DNA from: Streptomyces sp. NRRL F-525
GTDB lineage: Bacteria; Actinomycetota; Actinomycetes; Streptomycetales; Streptomycetaceae
Length of the DNA: 64,000 nt
Assembly: GCF_000716605.1 (NCBI RefSeq)
Contig: NZ_JNXE01000008.1
Coordinates: 124,001-188,000 of the forward strand
Direction: 5' to 3'
Position numbers and translations under genes: made by a program
Notes under the pieces: model-generated
The model's database searches: none
Seen by the model: only the letters and a program-made list of their open reading frames with translations
What the model was told of the DNA's origin: nothing
Shown: positions 32,404 through 39,828 of the stretch, in pieces
Layout: each line of letters opens with the position of its first letter
Numbering within the stretch: position 1 is the first letter of the stretch

Positions 32404-34026
32404 TCAGTTCGGTCGCCCGATCGGCAGGATCACCGCGGAGGGGTGGGCCGGGGTGTGCAGCACCTGTTGGTCGGCGGCCCGGAGGGTGGTGGCGGTCGCC
32501 CGGGGTTCGCCGGTGCCGAGGTTGCGGTTGTAGCGGGGGAAGGCGCCGCTGGAGATCTGGACGCGGATGCGGTGGCCGCGCTGGAAACGGTAGGCCGTGG
32601 GCCAGAGTTGGACCCTCGCGCAGGTCGTGTCGTCGGCGTCGGTGAGGCTGATCAGGCCGTCGCAGACGTTCGTGGAGCGGCCCTTCCCGTCCACGTCGCA
32701 GAGACGGACGAACACATCGGCGTACGGCAGGCTGGAGCGGAACCAGATCTCGGCGCTCACCTCTCCGACGACCTCTACGTCCTTGTCCAGGGCGGGAGTT
32801 GAGTAGGTGAGGACGTCCGCGCGGGCTTCCAGACCGGTGTTGTCGACGCGCCCCGACTTGACGCCGACAGCCATGCGGACGCCGCCGACGGCAGGCGTGG
32901 GGTCGGCCGGGTCGTAGCGGTAGGTGTCCGGGGCGGACTCGTCCGGCGGGTCGGCGGCCAGGGCGCCGGCGGGGTGGAGGTGGAGGCGCTGCGGGGCGTA
33001 GCCCGGCGGCGGCCAGGACGGGAAGTCGCGCCAGGTCTCCTCGCCCATCACGAACAGACGCACTGGGGCGCGGTCGGACGGTTTCTCGCCGCGGGCATGG
33101 GCCAGGCCGAAGTCGAGGGCCTCGGCGGATGCGGTCACGCCGACACCCATGGAGATGTGCGCCCACGGTCCGACCGTGAGCCGGGCCTCACGTCCCGCGT
33201 CCTGCAGCGCCTGGAAGTCGCGGAGTTGGCCGGGCAGGAAGATGTCGTACCAGCCGCCGACCGTACTGACCGGCACGGTGAGGCCGGCGACCCGGGAGCT
33301 GTGGTCGAGCACGGACCAGAACGGTGAGTCGGCGTCGTGGTCGAGGGTGTTCTGGAAGTAGTCGGAGCGGCGGCCGATCACCGCCGTGTCGGCCTCGTTC
33401 AGCGGCAACGTGTACCAGGCGCGCCGTTCCTTCCGGAGCCGTAGCGCTTGGCGGAGCATCGCTCCCCGCTTTTCCTGGCCCGCGACCTGGAGGCCCCAGC
33501 CGAAGGTCGCCTCCAGGCCGTACGAATCCTTGCGGAGGAACTCCAGGGTGAAGGCGGATTCGGAGACCGAGGGGATCAACGCCTTGACCTGCGGCGGGAG
33601 TTGGCCTGCCATCGACCACTGGGCGAACCCCAAGTAGCTGCCGCCGTAGAGCACGACCGCCTCGCCGCACCAGGGTTGCTCGACGAGCCAGCGCACCGTG
33701 TCGAGGCCGTCCTCGCGTTCGTGGCGCAGGGGGTCGAAGTCGCCGCCGGAGCCGAAGGTGCCGCGGGTGCTCTGGATCAGCACCTGGAATCCCCGCTCGG
33801 CCAGCGGCCTGGCCAGCTGCGCGGCGATCATGCCCGCCCTGCCGTAGGGGATGCGGATGAGCGCGGTCGGGAGGCCGGCGGGGCCGGATTCCGGGGTCCA
33901 GCGGTCGGCGAGGAGGACGGCTCCGTCGCGCATCGGGACCCGTAGTTCGTGCTCGACGGTGAGGTCTCTGGTGGAGGGCGGGGGCAGGTGCAGGAGGCGC
34001 TGGGCGAGATGGCTGCGGAGGTTCAT
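32404..34026 (-). CDS. CocE/NonD family hydrolase
   Basis: A 540-residue serine hydrolase. Front: VEHELRVPMRDGAVLLADRW, then LIQSTRGTFGSGGDFDP, and the nucleophile elbow LYGGSYLGFAQW (Ser at about residue 126). Middle: VPVSTVGGWYDIFLPGQL with the acid, and LTVGPWAHI with the catalytic His. The C-terminal beta-sandwich includes FVRLCDVDGKGRSTNVCDGLISL and HRIRVQISSGAFPRYNRNLGTGEP. The full X-Pro/CocE plan is intact, unlike the broken copy near 1.1-2.2 kb. Its start overlaps the stop of a TetR gene (ATGA), so it is controlled by that repressor. Likely an esterase or amidase; substrate unknown. Confidence 0.92.
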   Translation of the reverse strand: MNLRSHLAQRLLHLPPPSTRDLTVEHELRVPMRDGAVLLADRWTPESGPAGLPTALIRIPYGRAGMIAAQLARPLAERGFQVLIQSTRGTFGSGGDFDPLRHEREDGLDTVRWLVEQPWCGEAVVLYGGSYLGFAQWSMAGQLPPQVKALIPSVSESAFTLEFLRKDSYGLEATFGWGLQVAGQEKRGAMLRQALRLRKERRAWYTLPLNEADTAVIGRRSDYFQNTLDHDADSPFWSVLDHSSRVAGLTVPVSTVGGWYDIFLPGQLRDFQALQDAGREARLTVGPWAHISMGVGVTASAEALDFGLAHARGEKPSDRAPVRLFVMGEETWRDFPSWPPPGYAPQRLHLHPAGALAADPPDESAPDTYRYDPADPTPAVGGVRMAVGVKSGRVDNTGLEARADVLTYSTPALDKDVEVVGEVSAEIWFRSSLPYADVFVRLCDVDGKGRSTNVCDGLISLTDADDTTCARVQLWPTAYRFQRGHRIRVQISSGAFPRYNRNLGTGEPRATATTLRAADQQVLHTPAHPSAVILPIGRPN

Positions 34027-34631
34027 CGGGGGTGGTCTCCGTCCGCCGGGGCTCGGTGGCTGAAGGTGAGGGTGGACGCGAGGCGAAGCAGACGGGTCGT
34101 CAAGTCCTCGGGGTCGAGGGGGTCCGTGCCGTCGATCACCCAGTTGTTGACGAGCGTGGCTGCCCCGCCCGCGATGAACTCCGAGAGGTCGTCCGCCGTC
34201 TGCCGGTCCAGGTCGCCGAACAGCTCGCGGACGGCGGGCCTGTTGAGGGAGCCGAAGAGCTTGTTGAGCGTGCTGGTCATGGCGAAGGCGCAGGAGCCGG
34301 TCAGCATCGGGCGGTAGAAGGAGCGGTGTGCGGCGAAGTGCTGGGCCAGCGCCGCTACCCCCTCGGAGGTGTCGCCACCGTCTCCGGCCCGGGGGAGCAG
34401 CTCCCGCCTCACCAGGTCGATCGCGGCTTCTGTGAGGAGGGTGTCGCGGTCCCCGAACTGCAGGTAGACGAGGCGCCGGCTGACGTCCGCCGCCTCGGCG
34501 AGATCGGTGACCGGGATGTCCGTGGTGCCGCGCTCGGACACGAGACGCACCGCGGCCGCCATCAGGGCCGCGCGGGAGCGGCGGACCCTTCTGTCCTGGG
34601 TGCCGGATTCCTGGAGTGGTTCGAGCTGCAT
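34023..34631 (-). CDS. TetR-family transcriptional repressor
   Basis: A 202-residue repressor. The N-terminal HTH is at residues 17-63 (RRSRAALMAAAVRLVSERGTTDIPVTDLAEAADVSRRLVYLQFGDRDTLL). The rest is a ligand domain with helices such as LAQHFAAHRSFYRPMLTGSCAFAM and DDLSEFIAGGAATLVNNWVIDG. Translationally coupled to the CocE hydrolase gene that follows. A perfect palindrome 26 bp upstream of its start is its probable operator. The pair is a self-contained substrate-induced hydrolase module. Confidence 0.92.
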   Translation of the reverse strand: MQLEPLQESGTQDRRVRRSRAALMAAAVRLVSERGTTDIPVTDLAEAADVSRRLVYLQFGDRDTLLTEAAIDLVRRELLPRAGDGGDTSEGVAALAQHFAAHRSFYRPMLTGSCAFAMTSTLNKLFGSLNRPAVRELFGDLDRQTADDLSEFIAGGAATLVNNWVIDGTDPLDPEDLTTRLLRLASTLTFSHRAPADGDHPR

Positions 34632-34656
34632 GCCAGCACGTTATACAGGTGGGAAT

Positions 34657-34676
34657 AAATGCACAAGTGTGCATTT
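34657..34676. promoter_or_regulatory. Probable TetR operator
   Basis: Perfect palindrome AAATGCAC-AAGT-GTGCATTT (8-bp arms, 4-bp spacer) between the TetR gene and the divergent ArsR gene, 26 bp before the TetR start. Confidence 0.75.
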
Positions 34677-34703
34677 TCTCTGAGGTAGTCGTGCCGTGGC
34701 GCG

Positions 34704-34731
34704 TTGACACATTCCGATATAGGCATACGAT
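34704..34731 (+). promoter_or_regulatory. Sigma-70-type promoter of the ArsR operon, probably leaderless
   Basis: TTGACA at 34704-34709 and TACGAT at 34726-34731, 16 bp apart. The ATG at 34738 is 6 bp past the -10 box and no ribosome site is seen, so transcription probably starts at or next to the start codon. Confidence 0.65.
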
Positions 34732-34737
34732 GACGGC

Positions 34738-35100
34738 ATGGCACGAGCGGCGACTACCTCGGACGCGTTCAACGCGATAGCCGAACCGCAGCGGCGGGAG
34801 ATCCTGCTGCTCCTGCGGGGCGGCGAGCGGCCGGTGAACGACCTGGCGCGGGACCTGGGGATGACCCAGCCGCAGACGTCCAAACACCTGCGGGTCCTCC
34901 GCGAGGTCGGGCTGGTGCGGGTGCGCGGGGCGGGCAAGCAGCGGCTGTACGACCTGGACGCCCGCGGACTGCGGCCGGTCCACGAATGGGTGGGCGGCTT
35001 CGAGCGGTTCTGGAGCGGGAGCTTCGACCGGCTGGACGAGTACGTGCAGGAGTTGAAGCGGGAGAAGCAGGAGGGACCAGACGATGGCGACGACCAGTAG
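34738..35100 (+). CDS. ArsR-family winged-helix regulator
   Basis: A 120-residue regulator with the ArsR core: DAFNAIAEPQRREILLLLRGGERPVNDLARDLGMTQPQTSKHLRVLREVGLVRVRGAGKQRLYDLD, then a helix PVHEWVGGFERFW. No metal-binding cysteines are present, as is usual for ArsR proteins paired with SRPBCC genes. It overlaps the SRPBCC gene by 17 bp. It starts an operon of four small genes and is probably autoregulated. Confidence 0.93.
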   Translation: MARAATTSDAFNAIAEPQRREILLLLRGGERPVNDLARDLGMTQPQTSKHLRVLREVGLVRVRGAGKQRLYDLDARGLRPVHEWVGGFERFWSGSFDRLDEYVQELKREKQEGPDDGDDQ

Positions 35101-35605
35101 CGGCGGCGAGGCCGCACCCCTGGCGGCGGACCGCGAGATCGTGATCTCCCGGCTGATCGGCGCCCCGCGGGAGCTGGTGTTCGAGGCGTTCACGCGAGTC
35201 CGGCACCTGTCGCGGTGGTGGGGACCGGAAGGCTTCACCACTACGACGCGGTCCTTCGAGTTCCGCGTCGGCGGCGCCTGGGACTTCGTGATGCACGGGC
35301 CCGACGGCACCGACTACCAGGAGTGGATCACCTATCGGGAGATCGTCCCGCCGGAGCGGATCGCGCTCCTGCACGGCGAGTCCCGCGACGACCCCAACGC
35401 CTTCGAGTCGCTCCTGACCTTCGAGCCGGCCGGCGACGGGACCCGGATCGTGATGCGCACCCTCTTCCCCACCAAGGAACTCCGCGACGAGGCCGTGGAG
35501 AAGTACCACGCGATCGAGGGCGGCGAGCAGACGCTGAGCAACCTCGCGGCCTACGTCGCCGAACTCACCCGGAACGAGACCGACTTGAAGGGATCTGAGA
35601 GCTGA
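35084..35605 (+). CDS. SRPBCC (AHSA1-like) domain protein
   Basis: A 173-residue START-like protein: EIVISRLIGAPRELVFEAFTRVRHLSRWWGPEGFTT, FEFRVGGAWDFVMHGPDGTDYQEWITYREIVPPERIALLHG, then LLTFEPAGDGTRIVMRTLFPT. This is the Aha1/CalC-type hydrophobic ligand pocket family that typically accompanies ArsR regulators. Possibly binds a small hydrophobic ligand. Its stop overlaps the next start (TGATG). Confidence 0.92.
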   Translation: MATTSSGGEAAPLAADREIVISRLIGAPRELVFEAFTRVRHLSRWWGPEGFTTTTRSFEFRVGGAWDFVMHGPDGTDYQEWITYREIVPPERIALLHGESRDDPNAFESLLTFEPAGDGTRIVMRTLFPTKELRDEAVEKYHAIEGGEQTLSNLAAYVAELTRNETDLKGSES

Positions 35606-36270
35606 TGGCCGGAAAGGTGTTCTTCAGCGTGACGATGTCCCTGGACGGCTTCATGGCGCCGGACGCCGTGCCCGTCGAGGACGTCTTCTCACCCGGGGGC
35701 CAGAACGACCCCAGGGTCCAGCGCTGGATGGCGAAGTGGTCGGAGCTGCAGGCGTGGGTGTTCCCGCTGCGGTTCTTCCGGGAGAACCTGAACCTGGGCG
35801 ACGGCGGCGAGGAGGGCCGCGACAACGACATCGCGCGGGAGACGTTCGAGCGCACCGGCGCGAGCGTCATGGGCAGGCGCATGTTCGACGCAGGCGAGCT
35901 GGCCTGGCCGGAGGAAGCGCCGTTCCACACCCCGGTGTTCGTCCTCACCCACACCGGGCGTGACCCGTGGGAGCGGCCGGGCGGCACCACCTTCCACTTC
36001 GTCGACGACGGCATCGAGAGCGCCCTTGACCAGGCCCGCGAGGCCGCCGGTGACCGTGACGTGCGCATCGCCGGCGGCGCCGAGACGATCCAGCAGTACC
36101 TGGACGGCGGCCTGATCGACGAGTTCTCGATCGCGCTGGCGCCCGTGCTGTTCGGCACCGGGATCCGCCTGTTCGACCACGTGGACCCCGACCGCCTCGC
36201 GCTGGACCAGACACGCGCGTACGCCTCGTCCCGGGTGACCCACCTGACGTACACCGTCGGCAAGCGGTAG
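35605..36270 (+). CDS. Dihydrofolate reductase-like (RibD C-terminal) protein
   Basis: A 221-residue reductase-fold protein: VFFSVTMSLDGFMAPDAVPV, then TGASVMGRRMFDAGE, TPVFVLTHTGRDPW, and RIAGGAETIQQYLDGGLIDEFSIALAPVLFGTGIRLFDH. This is the RibD_C/DHFR-like family with an NADPH site (G-G-A-x-x-I-Q). Whether it reduces folate, a pyrimidine or an unrelated substrate is unknown. Translationally coupled to the SRPBCC gene. Confidence 0.92.
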   Translation: MAGKVFFSVTMSLDGFMAPDAVPVEDVFSPGGQNDPRVQRWMAKWSELQAWVFPLRFFRENLNLGDGGEEGRDNDIARETFERTGASVMGRRMFDAGELAWPEEAPFHTPVFVLTHTGRDPWERPGGTTFHFVDDGIESALDQAREAAGDRDVRIAGGAETIQQYLDGGLIDEFSIALAPVLFGTGIRLFDHVDPDRLALDQTRAYASSRVTHLTYTVGKR

Positions 36271-36314
36271 CACCTCACCCCCTCATCTCCCCCCCCCACG
36301 ACCAGGAGAGCTCC

Positions 36315-36746
36315 ATGACCGTGACCGACGTGAGCGAGGCCGCCAAAGCAGTGGTCCGGCGCAACACCGAGGAGGTCCAAGGAGGCGGTGACTACGCGCT
36401 GTACGACGAGTTGTTCGCCGACGACTTCGTCGACCACACCCCGCAGCCCGGCCGTACCCCCGACAAGGCCGGTGCCCTGGAGCTGTACAAGGTGCTGCGG
36501 GCCGCGTTCCCCGACTTCCACGCGGTGATCCACTGGCAGGCGGCCGACGGCAACCTCGTGACCACGTACAAGACCTACCACGGCACGCACGAAGGGGAGT
36601 TCTTCGGAATCGCCCCCACCGGCAAGGCGATCGAGTTCGAGACCGTCGACGCGATGCGCGTGGTCGACGGGAGGATCACCGAGCACTGGGGTGTGGCCAA
36701 CCTCTTCTCCCTGATGGAGCAGTTGGGAGCGAGGCCCGGCGGCTGA
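36315..36746 (+). CDS. Ester cyclase/SnoaL-like polyketide cyclase family protein
   Basis: A 143-residue NTF2-fold protein: VVRRNTEEVQGGGDYALYDELFADDFVDHTP, LYKVLRAAFPDFHAVIHWQAADGNLVTTYKTYHGTHEGEFFGIAPTGKAIEFETVDAMRVVDGRITEHWGVANLFSLMEQLG. This pattern is the SnoaL/ester cyclase family. ATG at 36315 with AGGAGAG upstream, 44 bp after the DHFR-like gene, so probably the last gene of the ArsR operon. Confidence 0.9.
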   Translation: MTVTDVSEAAKAVVRRNTEEVQGGGDYALYDELFADDFVDHTPQPGRTPDKAGALELYKVLRAAFPDFHAVIHWQAADGNLVTTYKTYHGTHEGEFFGIAPTGKAIEFETVDAMRVVDGRITEHWGVANLFSLMEQLGARPGG

Positions 36747-36757
36747 CGGCCCGCGGA

Positions 36758-37414
36758 TCAGCTCGGTCCCAGCCCCGCGTCCCGCGCCAACAGGGCCGCC
36801 TGGACCCGGTTCTCGCAGCGCAGCTTCGTCAGGATCCGGCTGACGTACGTCTTCACGGTCGCCTCGCTCACATGGATCCGCTCGCCCGCGTCGGCGTTCG
36901 ACAGGCCCTCGCCGAGCAGCGCGAGCACCTCCAACTCCCGGATGCTGAGCGACTCCAGACGCCGGCGCGCCTCCTCGCCGCGCGCCGCCGCCCGGCCCGA
37001 GGCGAGCTGGTCGACCACGTGACGGGTGGCGGCCGGTGACAGATACGCGTCCCCGGCCGCGGCCGCCCGTACCGCCTGGATCAGTTCGGCCGGCGCCGAG
37101 TCCTTCAGCAGGAATCCGGCGCCGCCCTGCCGCAGCGCCCGCAGGACGTTCTCCCGCTCGCCGAACGTCGTCAGGATCAACGGACGTACGGACGGTGCCG
37201 CCCGCCGCAGCTCCGCCAGTGCCGACAGCCCGTCCAGCACGGGCATCTGGATGTCGAGCAGGGCCACGTCGACGGCGTGGGCGCGGACCAGATCGACCGC
37301 CTCACGGCCGTTGGCCGCCTCCGCCACGACATCGATGTCGTCGGCGGAGGTGAGAATCATCCTGATGCCCGCCCGGATGAGGGGTTCGTCATCCGCGACG
37401 AGGACTCTGATCAC
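36758..37414 (-). CDS. NarL/LuxR-type response regulator
   Basis: A 218-residue two-component regulator. Receiver domain residues 1-120: ADDEPLIRAGIRMIL (acidic pocket), phosphoacceptor Asp in ALLDIQMPVLDG, Thr in LILTTFGE and Lys in GFLLKDSAP. The C-terminal LuxR HTH is LSIRELEVLALLGEGLSNADAGERIHVSEATVKTYVSRILTKLRCENRVQAALLARDAG. Starts 46 bp after the sensor kinase gene in the same direction. Target genes are unknown. Confidence 0.95.
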   Translation of the reverse strand: MIRVLVADDEPLIRAGIRMILTSADDIDVVAEAANGREAVDLVRAHAVDVALLDIQMPVLDGLSALAELRRAAPSVRPLILTTFGERENVLRALRQGGAGFLLKDSAPAELIQAVRAAAAGDAYLSPAATRHVVDQLASGRAAARGEEARRRLESLSIRELEVLALLGEGLSNADAGERIHVSEATVKTYVSRILTKLRCENRVQAALLARDAGLGPS

Positions 37415-37459
37415 GATTCTCCTGCAGGACGTGCGACGGGGGCGACGGGCGGCCCAGGA

Positions 37460-39220
37460 CTAGGACTTGGTCACGAAGGTCCGCTTCTCGATCAGTCTGC
37501 CGTCCTTGAAGCAGAAGCGGAAGGCGGGCATGTGCCCTCCTTCGGCCGGCCAGTCCTTCTTGGAGAGATACGACGAGCAGGTCGCCCCCCGCGGCTTGGC
37601 GGGCGCCTGGTCGTCCAGGGCCGGCCCCAGGTACGCCTTCCCGTGCGGCAGCTTGTCCCGTACGGCCGTCTCGGAGTCCCCGACCTTCACCGACTCGTAG
37701 ACCTTCGGATCGAGCATGATCCTGTCGCCCTCCTTCCCCACCAGGTTGACGACCAGCACGACGGCGAGCACCCCGAGAACCACGAAGGCCAGCACGGCGC
37801 TGCCGCACCCGATCATGAAGCCCTTCTTCTTGCGTCCCATGGCGATGTCGAACTCCTTCTGCCTGTCCGGCGCACCGGACCAGTCGATGTCCGCACCACC
37901 GTCGCCGGGCACCGCCCCCTCGCTCTGCCCCCGGAAGTCGTTCGCCGCATCGACGAAGGTCGCTCCGTCCGGCCCCGGGTCCGCCGGCCACCGGCCGCCC
38001 TCCGACGCGCGCGGCGACCCGGGACCGTAGGGCAGCACGCCCGCGATACGGAACCCGCCGTCCGCCCCGGGCCCCGCGTGCACCATGCCCCCGACCAGCC
38101 GGGCCCGTTCCTGCAGCCCCGTCAGCCCCTGCCCGCCGCTCACCACGGTCCGCCGTACGGCCGAAGTCAGCGCGGGTACCGGCCCGTTGGCGACCTCGAC
38201 AACCAAGGAGTCCGGCTCGTAACGGAGTTCGACGGCTATCGCGGCACCTTGCGCGTGCTTCAGGGCGTTGGTCAGCGCCTCCTGCACGATCCGGAACGCC
38301 GCGTGGTCGGCCGCGGGAGCCAGCGGACGTGCCTGGCCCGTACGCCGCAGCGCTACGACCGTCCCCGCGCCCCGTGATGCCTCCACCAGGCCGTCGATCC
38401 CCGCCACACCCCTGGCCTGGGCCTCCAACTCGCCCTCGTTGTCCCGCAGTTGATCGGGGGTGCCGTCACGCAGGATGCCGACCGCCTCGCGCAGTTCGTG
38501 CATCGCGGACACGGACGCCTCCCGTAGCACGCTGACCACCTCGCGCTGTCGGTTCGTCAGCTCGCGGTCGACCTCCAACGCGCCGGTGTGGACGGCGATC
38601 AGGGCCAGTTGGTGGCCGAGGCTGTCGTGCATGTCCTGCGCTATGCGCTGGCGTTCGCGCAGGCGTGAGTGGGACGCGATCATCTCGCGCTCGCGCAGGA
38701 GTTGGGCGTTGTGCTCGTGCAACGCCCGCAGCAGCGTGCGGCGTTGGGCACGGTTGCGGCTGGCCAGGCCGGGCACGACCGCCGTCACCAGGAACCCGAG
38801 CGTGATGAACACCAGCGTCTGTGCGGCGAACAGCGGCTGCGACGGATGAAGGAGGGACAGCCCGGCGTAGAGGACGTAGGCGGACGTGAAGAACGCGAGT
38901 GCCCGACGCGGCGCCTCGATCCGCGCGCCCGCCGACCAGCTCACCACGATCAGCACGAATCCGAGACCGCCGAGCACCCCGGAGATCGCGCCGGTGGCGA
39001 GCAGGGTGCCGGCGGGGAACGCCCGCCGCAGCAGGGAGATCACCGCGGAGACCACCCCGACGGCGACCATCCGCAGAGCGCCCTCGCTCACCTGGGTCAT
39101 GGCCATGCCCAGGCCCAGGACGACTGTCAGCACCGTCTCGCCGACGATCTGCCGCCGGGACCACATACCTGCCGCGCCCAGTCGGCTCCGGACATCGAGG
39201 GCCATCGTCTTCGCGTTCAC
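37460..39220 (-). CDS. NarL-type sensor histidine kinase with an extra C-terminal membrane-anchored domain
   Basis: A 586-residue sensor. Residues 18-160 form about five membrane helices. The HisKA_3 phosphoacceptor is in RERQRIAQDMHDSLGHQLALIAVHTGALE (about 195-225). The ATPase domain has RIVQEALTNALKHAQGAAIAVELRYEPDSLVVEVANGP and GQGLTGLQERARLVGG (to about 390). After a disordered acidic linker comes a basic patch (MGRKKKGF), a further membrane helix (CGSAVLAFVVLGVLAVVLVVNLV) and a roughly 85-residue external domain with KVYESVKVGDSETAVRDKLPHGKAYLG and two later cysteines. The start is uncertain: GTG at 39220 or ATG at 39205. Pairs with the response regulator just downstream. Confidence 0.88.
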   Translation of the reverse strand: MNAKTMALDVRSRLGAAGMWSRRQIVGETVLTVVLGLGMAMTQVSEGALRMVAVGVVSAVISLLRRAFPAGTLLATGAISGVLGGLGFVLIVVSWSAGARIEAPRRALAFFTSAYVLYAGLSLLHPSQPLFAAQTLVFITLGFLVTAVVPGLASRNRAQRRTLLRALHEHNAQLLREREMIASHSRLRERQRIAQDMHDSLGHQLALIAVHTGALEVDRELTNRQREVVSVLREASVSAMHELREAVGILRDGTPDQLRDNEGELEAQARGVAGIDGLVEASRGAGTVVALRRTGQARPLAPAADHAAFRIVQEALTNALKHAQGAAIAVELRYEPDSLVVEVANGPVPALTSAVRRTVVSGGQGLTGLQERARLVGGMVHAGPGADGGFRIAGVLPYGPGSPRASEGGRWPADPGPDGATFVDAANDFRGQSEGAVPGDGGADIDWSGAPDRQKEFDIAMGRKKKGFMIGCGSAVLAFVVLGVLAVVLVVNLVGKEGDRIMLDPKVYESVKVGDSETAVRDKLPHGKAYLGPALDDQAPAKPRGATCSSYLSKKDWPAEGGHMPAFRFCFKDGRLIEKRTFVTKS

Positions 39221-39337
39221 GCGCCAACGGTATGCACCAATGCCCGCGCGCACAGCATCCGTTCGTCGCATCCACGAACGACCAAAGTCGTACGGTCCGC
39301 GCCTCACGCGGGCTCGCCCCCGCACCGTCCTCGTCCG

Positions 39338-39616
39338 TCAGCCGCCGTTCCTGAAGGACTCGACCCGGCACTGGACCCGGTCTTCGTCGAACTTGGGCAG
39401 ACCCATGTCGAGCCGGATCCGTAGGTGCCTGGTGTCCGGGCCGGCCGTGGTCGCCGCGTGCGCGGAGGGGGTCGCGACGGCGGCGACACCTTCGTCATGG
39501 ATACCGCCCCCGCCACCACCGCAGGCGCCGAGCAGCACGAGGGTCGCACCCGAGGCGACGACGGTCAGCAGGGGAGCGGTGACGCCGTTGCGGAGGGAAG
39601 AGGTGGAGGAGGACAT
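39338..39616 (-). CDS. Small putative lipoprotein
   Basis: A 92-residue protein with an N-terminal hydrophobic stretch (PLLTVVASGATLVLLGACGGGGGG) ending in a lipobox-like LLGAC, so Cys at about residue 32 could be lipidated. A His/Thr/Ala linker and a short end LRIRLDMGLPKFDEDRVQCRVESF follow. No family recognised. Codon use fits the strand, but the ribosome site is weak, so confidence is moderate. It ends 118 bp before the sensor kinase start. Confidence 0.6.
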   Translation of the reverse strand: MSSSTSSLRNGVTAPLLTVVASGATLVLLGACGGGGGGIHDEGVAAVATPSAHAATTAGPDTRHLRIRLDMGLPKFDEDRVQCRVESFRNGG

Positions 39617-39792
39617 GCCGGCAACGTGCCGTCCCCGTATGAAGATCCTGTCAGCGACCGATCAGCGTCCTGTCTGGTGTCCCTCCCGTTGCACGGCACC
39701 TCGTTCCGGACCGTGCGCATCGCCGACTACTTCTGTCCCAACGCTGTACGGGCATCCGCTGTTCGGGATAGCGTCACCACGCAGCTGCTGAG

Positions 39793-39804
39793 TGAAACGA
39801 TTCA
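39793..39804. promoter_or_regulatory. LacI-type operator before the glycoside hydrolase
   Basis: TGAAACGATTCA, a near-palindrome of the kind bound by LacI-family sugar regulators in actinobacteria, 25 bp before the ATG of the GH78-like gene. No LacI gene is in the window. Confidence 0.55.
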
Positions 39805-39828
39805 ATCCACTGCGCTCAAGGGGACAGC

